From the NCBI GenBank assembly GCA_014529385.2, contig CM043968.1, forward strand, positions 23,193,013 to 23,257,012: a stretch of 64,000 nt of DNA, in the 5' to 3' direction. Under the pieces are notes generated by a model. It saw only the letters and a program-made list of their open reading frames with translations, did not search any database and was not told the origin of the DNA. Shown in pieces: positions 37,440-47,994 of this stretch. The stretch's first letter is position 1; every line of letters starts with the position of its first letter. Position numbers and translations under genes: made by a program. This DNA comes from Adiantum capillus-veneris. Its lineage: Eukaryota; Streptophyta; Polypodiopsida; Polypodiales; Pteridaceae.

Positions 37440-39847
37440 TTCTGTCAGGACTAGACTCTCTTTGATATGATGGGAGTTGATTATGTGGAAAGTATCTTTA
37501 TACTCCCCGGTACTCAATTTGAGTACAGCTTCTGCCACTCCAAAGCTAGGAATCGGCATTTTTGAACTGTGTAAATTGTTTCTTCTAGCTCATTGATTGG
37601 TGGCTTTCCCATCATGATCCACGTTCCATAAGTCATTAGATTCTTAGTGGCATAAGGATCAATTGCGGCCGAACATGTAACCTTGAGCCCTGTTTGTCCA
37701 CATAAATTGAATTTGATCATCGTAGGAGATAGTCTATCTTCTTCCTTGTCCCTATTCTTCTTTTGATCTTGCGTTTGTTGAAGATTTGCCGTTGAACTTG
37801 GAAGCTTTTCTCCTTCATCTACTTTCAATTTCACTTTGTCTGGAGTCGGCTTCCTTGAAACAGCTTTTGTTGTTTCTTCAGGTATGTCAATAATGACATA
37901 TTCTTGTGGTTGCTCTGCTTCCTTCGTTTTCAATTTTGCCTCATGCTCCATGATGTAGCTATCTATCTCACTTTTTCTGCTTTCACACTCACAAATCTCG
38001 TTAGCTTCCTTCAACACCTTTATCGTAAATACGGGAGTTATATCATACCCTTCCTCATCACAAAATTTATTTGGAGTCACCTCATTCACACACACATTAA
38101 GAGTCGCTAGTATTTGATCCCATCCAAAGGGTTCAAATAATTGCTCTGGAAAGGGTTCCAATATGTAAGCTTCATCGTTCATTGATCTTTCTAGGATGCA
38201 ATCCTCCTTCACTGAGCTTCCACACTTCGACGCACCACACATCCAAAGTTTTTGTTTGGTTTGTAGCCACGCAGGTATCTCTTTCCCATTGGCTATAGTA
38301 GAGTCAATCTCTTCTAAAGGAGTTCTATTCACATCTCTATAGCTATGTTCTTTTATGCTTATTTTTGTGGTGATCTTTTTATGTCTCAAGTAGATATAGT
38401 CATAGCCCCAATCTTGAACCATCTTAAGTTGACGCATGAAAGGTCTTCCTAAAATGATATCAAAATTGTTCCCTTTTTCAAAATCTACTATTGCAAATGT
38501 ATGTTCATATTCAATTCCACAACAAGTCACAATAATTTGCTCTAATATACCCAGAGGTTTTTCCTTGTATCCATCTGCAAGTTGCAGCTTCATTCTAGTT
38601 TTCCTAAGTGCTGGTCTACCCCATTTTTCCCAAATGTCTTTTGTGGCTATGGCTACTCCAACCCCACTATCAAGTATAGCCAATGTTTTAACTCCTTTGT
38701 ATTCCATAGGTAAGGTGGTGTTTCCTTCTTCTCCTTCGCAATATTCCCCCACCTTGTTTATTGGCACAGGTTTAGCGTGTGCACTTTGTTGAGTTTTGTT
38801 TGATTGTTCATTTGAGGGTAGATCTTGAAGAGGTATCTTTAATCCCATCTTCCCCAAATTGTTGCCTACTTCATCCCATACATGTGGTCTAATCTTAAGC
38901 AATTCAGATAGAGTAATGGTGCACTGTATTGGAGCTGACATCAACTCTTGCATACTCTTTGTATCCATCATCTTGGATATGGCTTTCCTCTGAGATAGCA
39001 CCACTCTAGTCTCTGAGTCTGCCTCATGTTCTCCTATGTATGAGGGTAAGGTCTTCAAGGACTCTGGTTTGCTTTCAATTGAAATTTCCATCCCTGCATC
39101 TCCATTTAGAGATTGAATGTCTCCCTGATAGACTTCATGCCCTGTATTGACCTCAGTTATGGGTGCAGATTGGAAAGTCGCACTTTCATCTTTTGCACTT
39201 CTAATTGCTTCCCACAATTCATTTGGCCATGGCTCATCTATCTCTGGGATAGGTGCCATAAATTGTGATCTTGACCTTGCATCATTAGTGGTGTTGGCCA
39301 CTACTTGATCATCTAGTTCAATTTCTAGGTTGTTGGTTTCTTGTGTTGTAGTCTTTTCTTGCACATCCTTTTGTGATTCTAGCTCAATGTTTCTTTGAGT
39401 CAATGTTTCAACAACCTTTGCCTTAGGCATTTCAAATCCAACACTTTTTGGTTTTGTTTCTGGAGGTGGAATTGGTGCTTCAGGCTCCATCATTGCCTGT
39501 GCAGTTTTTACCAATTCCTTACACATTTTCAACCTTTCAGTCTCTACCTCAAGATGAGGATATTTCATCCCTCGTTGCTCTAGGGTTTGGTTGGGTTTCA
39601 ATCTAGCCTCATATGCTTCCAATGCAGCATCTAATGGCTCTTGGACTTTGTCTACCAACACAGATCCTCCGGAAGATGCCTTCCTTGGCTTCTTATTTCT
39701 CACCACTGTTTTGTTTTCCCGTTCTTCTTTTAACTGCTCCCTTGTCTCTTGTAATTCTGTTTGTAGTGCAGTTTGATTTGTAAATTTTTTTGCTTTAATT
39801 CTGTCTCTTTTGGCTTTCCAGGATTTTCTCCCAGTCCTCACTGACAC
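37440..39847 (-). CDS. coiled-coil and retropepsin region of the gag-only element
   Basis: Starts with a basic, Gln/Glu-rich coiled-coil-like stretch (LQTELQETREQLKEEREN), then an acidic linker. A retropepsin follows at about 38,740-38,380: LAILDSG, RKTRMKLQLADG, then FDIILGRPFMRQLKMVQDW. Further on, at about 37,700-37,440, a second block with IDPYATKNLM and FGVAEAVLKLSTGEYKDTF looks like another retropepsin-type fold. No polymerase motif follows. The same order recurs at 52,096-53,280 in the related element. Fossil element. Confidence 0.75.
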
Positions 39848-39910
39848 ACTAGTTGTTTCCCCTTGTTTGGGTTGTTGATCTTTCTCCTCATTAGCTTGGT
39901 CCTCAACATT

Positions 39911-40435
39911 TTATTTTGCTTGGGCTCTCATCACTACCTTCACAGGAATTTTGGGTTCTGCCTCTGATCCACTTGGAGAGGGTAACACTCCCACAACATT
40001 CATTGTCGTTTTCCCCTGTTTGTTTGGGTGTTTTGGACAATTTGGAACAACATGTGTAATGGCACACTCTAAACAATATCCAATTATCTCTACACGAGAA
40101 CAATTCTTGGGCCAATGATTACCTCCACACTTGTAGCATGGCCCATCTTGTTGAGTCACTGGTGGCACAATTGATGGTTGTTCTTGCTTAGCCAGAATGG
40201 TCTCTGGTCTACGCTCTTGATTGGCTATGAACATCAGAGTGTCCTCATTCAATGAATAGAGTTTTCTCATAGTTTCTTGCCCTAGCCTAGGTTGTGATAC
40301 CTCAGCTCTTTGTGAAGCCCTTGATACAACCCTATTTTGAAATAATGGATGATTTGGTAATGGCATTTGTTTTTCTATTTGATGTCCAAATAGTGTCCCC
40401 CTCGTGTAGGTTTGATTATAGTAGCACTCACTCAT
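39911..40435 (-). CDS. zinc-knuckle part of gag in the gag-only element
   Basis: Two cysteine clusters, CYKCGGNHWPKNC and then CLECAITHVVPNC, at about 40,145-40,035, are of CCHC type and would bind RNA. They are preceded by LNEDTLMFIANQE and followed by the block SPSGSEAEPKIPVKVVMRAQAK, which also follows the knuckles in the related element (49,520-49,590). Confidence 0.8.
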   Translation of the reverse strand: MSECYYNQTYTRGTLFGHQIEKQMPLPNHPLFQNRVVSRASQRAEVSQPRLGQETMRKLYSLNEDTLMFIANQERRPETILAKQEQPSIVPPVTQQDGPCYKCGGNHWPKNCSRVEIIGYCLECAITHVVPNCPKHPNKQGKTTMNVVGVLPSPSGSEAEPKIPVKVVMRAQAK

Positions 40436-40617
40436 CTCATGATTGGTCCATTTTTGCTCAATGGCACACCATTTTATTCGTTATGCTACTTGTGCTTCTA
40501 GCTCATCTAGGTTGGTCATTAATTGAGACATAACCACTTGTCTTGTGTTGGTTTCACCAGATGCTAAAGGAGCATTATCCATAGTGATATTTGTATCACC
40601 AATTTCCTCGCCATAGG

Positions 40618-41825
40618 CTAATTGTCAACTAGGTATAACGCTTCTCTCGTGACTTGTTCAAAGGAAGTACATCCTTTTAAGTGCAAATCTTTCTTGAGAG
40701 TTTCATTTTTCAAACCCTCTATGAAGAGAATTGATAATCTTTCCTCCTGTGGTAACTTGCGTTCCGGACATCTCTCTATATATTGTTTGAAGCATAGTGA
40801 TGCTTCCTTCACTCTCTCGTCTTCTTTTTGCTTGAATGCATAGATTTGGGACACTGTGTTATGCTTGATTCCCCTTTTAGAGAACTCCACAACGAATTCT
40901 TGCAACAGTTGTTCAACGTTTGAGAAGGCATTTTTGTCCAACGGTTGGAACCAATTCAATGCTATCCCTTCCAAGGTTAAGCCAAATCCCTCATACTGTG
41001 TATGAAAATAAAATACTTGTTTGGCTCTTAACACTTGTTTGAACAAGGATGCATGTACGTATGGATCCCTTAACCCATCATACTTCTTCTTGACACATTT
41101 GGCCAATTGATATGGTCCCATTGGTTCTGGTTCAACCATGTATCTTAGCGTGTTGGGGTCTCTCACAAAGACATCCCTGGTTCCTTCTTCTCGTCTTGGA
41201 GCAAATCCTGGTGGAATCCCCTTTGATATGCGCTCTGGCACCGTTTTTGGCTGAAAGTAAGTAGGAATCGGAGTACCCTTGTATATGTATCTCTCTAAGT
41301 CAATTGGATCGACAAGTTTGTACTCTCTTCCATACTTATCTACCATTAAAACTTGCACTCTCCATTGGCATCTGTATATGTGAATGCATAGAGGTTCTTA
41401 TGGGTGGTCAACTCCCTGGCATTGGGCTCTACACACCTGTAGAAGATGTATGGATCCCCATTTGTGAATCTATATAAGCCCTCATGAGTGTAATCTATAA
41501 GCACTCTCTTGGACTCATTGGCTTTGATGAATCTCACGTTGGGTTTGTTGATTAGAGGATGCTTCTCCTCTAAGTCTCCAGTGATTTCCACTTTTGCTCT
41601 TCCAAACTCTCGCATTTTAGTTGATTGGTTTGGCTTCCAGTGAGCTACATGATCACTTGAAAAATATCCATGAGCCATGCCTTGAGGTTTGGCTTGATAT
41701 GATTGATAAGCCTCATGGTCTTGTCTCAACCCTCTTGTTATAGGTGTTGCAGTATTTCTGGTTGTTTGTGTAGGTGGCATAGCTCTGAGTTGAGTGGGAA
41801 ACCCTAATGATGGATGAGTTGTCAT
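40618..41825 (-). CDS. gag capsid region of the gag-only element
   Basis: The translation has the retrotransposon gag capsid pattern: YDGLRDPYVHASLFKQVLR, FGLTLEGIALNWFQPL, VEFSKRGIKHNTVSQIYAFKQ and LFIEGLKNETLKKDL. The same pattern occurs in the related copies at about 48,150-48,700 and 60,100-59,790. The N-terminal part (41,825-41,350) is basic and Gln/Thr-rich. Gag would assemble the particle. Fossil element. Confidence 0.85.
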
Positions 41826-44346
41826 GTTTAAGCCTCACTCAGTACTCTCAAGATGGTCCTTGATAAGAACACCTTGGCTTAGTGCACACAATCCCTTTTT
41901 GCCCCTGGTCAAGTCTCTAAAAAGTCAGGAATTTGTGACTTTTTTGGTCTCTGGAAATTGGTTATGGGTACCCTAAAAGTTTGGAATTAGGAAACCTAGA
42001 AAAATTCAGCTCTTGCCCGCAAGCTTTCTTCCTAGCTATACCTGACTCAATTTGGAGTTGTCTATCAAAAGTTAGAGCAATTTTAGTGAACTGCACTTGA
42101 AACAGCACTCAAAACAGTCTCAGGACAAGAACATGGGAACTTTGGCTTGTATCTTGGCTTCCAGAGGGTATTTTTCACTCAAACTTGAGATTTGGGATGT
42201 ACTCAAGTAGGTCTACAAACTCATGAAGTCAGAGACCCCCACTATGTAGAGGTACACCGATCGCGATCGTTGACCCATGTCACAGATTTGGAAGATTTTT
42301 GCACAGTAGCTAGCCCTTGATGTCTTGATACCAAGTGTCTCTGTATTTTTGAATTTGAAGATGTTTTGACCAATGAAAACCCAAATCCTAGGTGGTTCTG
42401 CGGTTATTGGCCTGATTGTGTAACTGGGACTTTTGACCACTTTCTTTTGCTTTTTTGACCTTGCTCCTTTTGGAAAATATGTTGCACTAGATGTCAGCTA
42501 CCTACTCAAAAAATTTCAATCCAAAATGTCACTGGGGTACACCGATCGCGATCGTAGTTCCAGCTCCTTTTTGCATGAAATTTTAGGAGTTGATAGACAT
42601 GGGTATGTTTAGTCTATTTCCAAACCCACTTTGCATTTGGATCACAAAAACTTGAATTTTCTCAAAATTTTGGTCTGAAGGATCAGTGATCAGTGTTTGC
42701 CCTATTTGACTACTGTCTTTTGGTTTTTTGACCCTGGTTCTTTTGAGAAAGTTGTTTGTCTAGTGATCAGCTACCTACTCACCAAGTCTCAACTCAAAAT
42801 GTCACTATGGTACACCGATCGTGATCGTACTTTGGAGCCCAAATTGGATGAAACTTGTGGATATGGTAGACAATGATGTATACAGTCTACTCCCCAAATC
42901 TTTTTGAATTTGGACAAGAAAAAGTCATGTTTTCACCAGATCTTGGTCTGCTGCAGTGGTTTCCTGACTGTCTGCTATTTTTGGCTATTTTGGTGATTTT
43001 TTTTAAATTTTGAAAACTCCTGGTATCTTATATAACCTAGGTGTATGTGTGGGTAAAGTCTGGTCAAAATCTGGGACTGAGGTACACCGATCGCGATCGT
43101 AGTTTGGGGCCCAAATTGGATGAAACTTCACCAGCTTGTTCACTAGGCTATTTTAAGACTACCTGCCAAATCTTTTTGAATTTGGACTCAAAAAAGTCAA
43201 GAATTTACAGTTTCTTGGTCTGAAGTGCCTGATTTCCTGAATCTGTCAATTTGACTTGATTTGGTGTTTGTTTTGGGATTTGAAAGGTGTCTGGGGTTGT
43301 CCTGTGTAGAGGCTATCCCTCTGTATGGTTTCTTCCCAGTTTTGATGTGTTTTGGTCTACTGAAAGTCAATTTCTATGCCAATTTAGCAGTTTTTGATTT
43401 GGATCTGTATTCAATGGTTTTGACTAGTTTTTTGAGGTTTCTGGCTCTAGGTCCTTTAGACTTTTATGTTTGTATACACCTGAGGATCCCACATATGAAA
43501 TTTGGTCAAAATCTGGCACTTAGGTACACCGATCGCGATCGTAGTTCCGAGCCCAAATTATACCAAATTTGGCATGCTTGTAGACACTAATGTTTTAAGG
43601 CTATCCCCCAAGTCTTTTTGCATTTGGATCACCAAAAGTCAAGATTTTACAGTTTCTGGGTCTGTCAGGCTAGTTTTACCCAAGTGGCCTGATTTCCTTG
43701 ATTTTTGATGTTTTTGGGTGTGGTTGCTTTAGACAGACTTGTTTAGAATCTTATCAGGAAGGCACATGTCAAATCTTGTACAATTCTGGCACTGAGGTAC
43801 ACCGATCGCGATCGTAGTACCTGGGCCAAATCTGATGAAATTTTGTCTGCTCCCTCTGACAAGTGTTTCCCAGTGTTTGGTGCTACCACTTTGTGATTTG
43901 AATCAATTTCAACTCTGTTTGGTCAGATTTTCAAAATTTCAGAGTCTTATGGCCTTTTTGCCAAAGTTATGGTTTTTTGGTTTCTCGACTCTAACTTTTG
44001 CCCCAAATCTGACTGGAATGTGATTTACTTATCCTACTCCTAAGTACAGAAATGAAAGAACATAAGAAAATGAATCAAACAAAACAAACAGGATAAAAAA
44101 CGGATGATGGATCAGTACTCAATCGATACAAAGAAATTTGAAGAGAAAAAATGCTTAAAGCAACCTCACTTACAACTCCCTATATCTCTCAAGAGTAGAT
44201 CTAGCAAGTCCACCGACCCTAGACTCCACTAAGCAATGAACCCCTGTTTAGATGCTTCACTGAAATGTAAATGGAATAGAAATTATCTTTTGGAACAATA
44301 AGAAAACTCTGAATACGCACTCGGTCACTCATCACCTAAGATTCAT
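41826..44346 (-). repeat. leader with six palindromes at ~273 bp spacing
   Basis: Six copies of GGTACACCGATCGCGATCGT (one with a single change) start at 42,251, 42,536, 42,809, 43,081, 43,523 and 43,796. Spacings are 285, 273, 272, 442 and 273. Each contains the 12 bp palindrome CGATCGCGATCG, changed at one position in the third copy. Sequence between them is also repetitive (CCCAAATTGGATGAAACTT-like, then AATCTTTTTGAATTTGGA-like), so the array is a degenerate tandem repeat. No coding signal was found. It sits between the primer-binding site and gag, so it would be transcribed as leader RNA. Confidence 0.92.
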
Positions 44347-44364
44347 TCCCCGGCAGCGGCGCCA
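44347..44364 (-). other. primer-binding site, tRNA-Asp
   Basis: On the minus strand it reads TGGCGCCGCTGCCGGGGA, one base from the 5' LTR. This is complementary to the 3' end of plant tRNA-Asp (CCCCGGCAACGGCGCCA) with one difference. It fixes the orientation of the element. Confidence 0.85.
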
Positions 44365-44365
44365 A

Positions 44366-45356
44366 TGTTTGCGGGTTGCCGCGACGGACGTCCATAGCAT
44401 AGCTCTCAAGCATCAACATAAAATTATCGGTACAGGAGAAGCGACTCGGATGAGGCATGGAAACTCACTAGGGTGTCAATCCTAATGAAGTGAACTCGAA
44501 GAGATGCAACTACTAACTCTACAAGCAAATCAATCACACTAAAGCCAAGTAATCTGCCTATGTCCTTCTACACAGCTCTACAGTCATCACGCCCGTTCAC
44601 CATGCAAATCATATCGAAATCGCACGAAACTTGACGGGAAGCTACAAGGGACTATCAGGAACATATCCTATCACTGTCACATCATTATGGAGAGGTACAA
44701 CGATCACGATCGTTCGTCCCACAGTACGCAAAAACAGTAAACGGATGATCCTAAAGGGTCGTTTTTGGGTCCCTAAAGCCTCTCCTAGGGTCAAAACAAC
44801 ATAAAATACGCATATAAACACTCAAAATAGCGATTTAAGGCCTAAACGGATGCGTTTGAAACCTTCACCGAATCTTAAATGCTTACACTTGAATGAAAGA
44901 GCAGAGTAAGAGGAACACAATGCAAGAAACAAAACTGAATTTGGATTACCGTAGCCATAGAAGCGATGATTACAAGTTTGAGCAAAGAGGCAGCTCTCTG
45001 TGCGTAACGCAATAGTCACCTATCTTCAAAAAATGATCCCCCTTTCCCACTAACCTTAGTGTATTATATACCTAGGGCTTTCTAAAGTGGCCGGCGGCCA
45101 ACTTCTCATGGACCAAACTCGTGCATCATTCTTTAAACAGATTTGGAGAAGAGGCAACATTTGTGCAGGATCATGAATTTGATTGCTAATGCAAGCAACC
45201 TCCATCGATTGACATAGACGATTGACATTAGGCTTTTACAGGGTTTGATGTATTAAACATCGGAAAAATAATGTGACCACATCAAAACTTTGGTCGGCTG
45301 ACCCAACGGGCGCCTTGACTGGGTGGGCACTTGTATGTTGTTATCACCTCCAAACA
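44366..45356 (-). repeat. 5' LTR of the gag-only element
   Basis: 991 bp; pairs with 34,040-34,960. Palindrome at 44,694-44,713. A block at about 45,114-45,220 differs entirely from the corresponding, shorter block of the 3' LTR (about 34,790-34,845), although both sides align well. A second short difference is at about 45,311-45,326. Confidence 0.9.
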
Positions 45357-46711
45357 CCCACCTACCTTTGCTACGGCGCGCTCATATATCCTTGCTAGAT
45401 AATCATTGGTCTTCTCTTTTAAAGAGTTTTCAATGGCTTCTACAAACATAGATACTCTAGGGTTGATAAGCATCACATTGATGAGCAGATTCTTCTGACA
45501 GTTGGTCCATCCAACCAAGACTATGGTGCTACCATATGCAGGAACAAAGTCCACCACAGTGCGCTTGAGGATGGCTTCAGTACTGTCTTTCACTTTATCT
45601 AGATACTCTATGTGCATCTTATTATAATCAGGAAGCACAAACCCTTTTTTGATTGTGCTCATCAAAGCATCTTGAAACATGGGGTTGCGCATAGCATTGA
45701 ATGGTATACCACGCACCTGAAAATATTGCATCCATTTCAAGTGCAACTCAAGCAACCATTGCCTATTTATCACTTCATACAGTGTTTGGCCATTAGATGA
45801 TGCTTTACTAACTTTATTTGAGCTAGGATTTGCTGCTGCTAACATTGAAGCATGTCCATGAAAAGAAGATGACTTGGGAGTGTGATCATTTGCTTCCGTA
45901 GGCACATGCTCTGTCCTCTCATTGACAACAAACATTTCAACATCCGTTGCAACTTGTTTGACATTAGCACTTTTATTTTTAGCTGTAAGAATTTTCTCTA
46001 CTATGCAACCATACTTTGGCAATCTAGCATGAATATCTCTTGGCAGAGCCGTATAGTCGGATACATTACCAGGGACTTTAAACAAATGCTCTTTGATTGT
46101 GGTTGCATTACCATTGACCCATGGCCCCCGCAAGTATTTCATTTCAATCGAGATGTATTCTTTCAGGCACGCAGCTTGTGGACATAAATCCACTCATGTC
46201 CTTTCACCATGCTGACAGATAAATTTAAACTGTCAGATTAAAAAATCCACTTGTCAATTTTGAGGTCAAAATTAATTCAAAGCAACAAATTACACAAGAA
46301 ATGCTCCATCAATATAGTGATAAAAGTCTATCAACATTATCAATTAGACTCGCGCTACATTATCAATTAACAATAAACAATGAAAATGTTATCATTCTTC
46401 AATAAAATCATGTCAATCAAATTATATTTTCATGCGCTAAATAACTTCATCACTTCAAACAAAACATTTCAATCACAATGCTCACGTTGCACTATATCAA
46501 TTCATCTAAAGTGCAAGCTTTTGGATTTCACACATTACAATAATCGATCATCTTAATCACTTATTTAAAACAATACAAACAAAACTCATCATCATGTTGC
46601 ACTATCAATTTATCTAAAGTGAAATATTAAGGCTTTCACACATTACGATAATCGATAATATTGATCAAATCTTGCAATTGATTCTCATTGGAACATGAGG
46701 TTAATTGCAAT

Positions 46712-47990
46712 CCTTGGAACTTCATGTTGGAAGCCATGCAATCAAACCATGGCGCCCCTAGGATAGCATCCTTATGTTGGAGAGGAGAAATGAAAAAGTC
46801 TTCTTTGTCAAGATAGCTTTGGACATGAAGCCTCAACTTCTCAATCAAGGGAGTAACAGAGACTTGCTATCCCTTGAAATTAGCTATGTCAGTTTGTTAC
46901 AATATCTGCCATCTTGAAAGCTTGAATGCCCAACTTGGTGGCCAACTCCGTTGATATGAAGTTGTGAGTAGAGCCAGGGTCAAACAAGATGACGGCATTA
47001 TGCTCCCTTACCTTTCCCCAAGCATAGGAGAGAGATGATCCTTTGCAATGAGAATCCTCTTTTGGAGCTTTGATGGTGAAATCCCTAGGAGTCTCATTGC
47101 GAGAATTTTTCTTGGGGCAAGAACGATAGCCGTGTCCTTACTCCCCACACTTAAAACACTTATGGTCCTTGTGAAAAGCTTCAAGCTCTTCATGAAAGAG
47201 TTTATTTTTACCTTTGTAAACTCCGTTCTCCTTGGACCTATTGTTGTTGTTGTTGTTGTTGTAGGAAGTGCCTTGGGAAGAATTTTGGGCATTGGTTTTC
47301 CCCTTTGTATCATTTTTGTCTTTGTTTTCCATGGGTTTGACATTCCATCTAGCCCCTTGTTGGAAATTCATGCAGGAAGCAACCATGGTGTGGTGGATTA
47401 CTTCGATGATAGAACCAAGCCATTGGGAGTTGGCATACTCGGCCATTTCTTCAAGTAACCCCGCACAAAATTGCTACTTTTCCTTGGCAAAGTCTATCTT
47501 TTGTAAGACAATAGCCTTGAGGTGTAAATACCAAAATTTGTCCACATAATTGTGAATAGACTCATGTGACAGAAGCTTCAAACTGCGCCATTCGGTAAGG
47601 AGCTCGTAGAGTTTTCCATGTCTTTGGGGCTTTACCATTGCCACGAAGGCTAGCCCACCATTGACAAGCCAATTTCTAGAAGTGCATAGCTACATGGCGT
47701 AGCTTGGAGGACTCCGTGAGGCCCTCATCTCCAAAGGCCACATCAAATTGTTGGATGAAGGCCAATACTTTGTTGGTGGCACCAAAGTGCTATCATAGGT
47801 GAGAAAAGAGATACTCTTTCCTCCTTCTTTGAGATTCTTGAGCTTTTGTGATCTTCGCCATGCAAGGTATGATTTGTGATGTCCTCCCCTCTTGTATTCT
47901 CTGGGAGAATAGCCATAGCTTTCGTAGGGAGAGGAGGAAGGCGGAGAAGATGGAGAAGAGGGTGACCTCTTTCTTAACCATTTCTTCCTT
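46712..47990 (-). mobile_element. Ty3/gypsy gag-protease fragment
   Basis: On the minus strand: a gag start near 47,860 (MAKITKAQESQRRRKEYLFSHL), a Glu/Trp-rich capsid part, a poly-Asn stretch (47,233-47,255), a CFKCGE zinc knuckle near 47,155, then retropepsin-type blocks (FDPGSTHNFIS near 46,990; ILGAPWFDCMA near 46,750). It belongs to a gypsy lineage different from both the Tat-like and the gag-only families. It is broken, with no LTR seen; the left limit abuts hAT copy B. Confidence 0.75.
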
Positions 47991-47994
47991 TGTT

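Larger units (their letters stand above)
34040..45356 (-). mobile_element. gag-protease-only LTR retrotransposon, 11.3 kb
   Basis: Bounded by LTRs 34,040-34,960 (3') and 44,366-45,356 (5') and by target duplication CCCAC at 34,035-34,039 and 45,357-45,361. Order on the minus strand: 5' LTR, tRNA-Asp primer site, 2.5 kb palindrome-rich leader, gag, two zinc knuckles, retropepsin, a basic repeat-bearing region, long 3' untranslated part, polypurine tract, 3' LTR. I find no reverse transcriptase, RNase H or integrase motif in 9.4 kb of interior, so it is probably non-autonomous. Several breaks are present. By eye the LTRs differ at about 3% of aligned positions plus one replaced block, so the insertion is recent to middle-aged. 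Confidence 0.9.
33144..46711 (-). mobile_element. hAT transposon copy B, split by an LTR element
   Basis: Two halves, 33,144-34,039 and 45,357-46,711, match copy A at 10,546-13,162 on the same strand. The left half holds the C-terminal dimerisation block (ASSGSCERNWLAFDFMHTKK, about 33,480-33,415). The right half holds the BED-like block (GNATTIKEHLFKVPG) and the first part of DUF659, with one open frame from 46,193 leftward to the insertion. Relative to copy A, about 360 bp are missing at 33,928 (corresponding to about 11,350-11,705). The break falls between codons for GG and PKNVT of copy A, and CCCAC is present on both sides. Copy B must predate the LTR insertion. Confidence 0.9.

Noticed and set aside
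42251-43815. Regularly spaced repeats as a CRISPR array
   Set aside because: Spacing is about 273 bp, the intervening DNA is itself repetitive, and the context is a plant LTR element.
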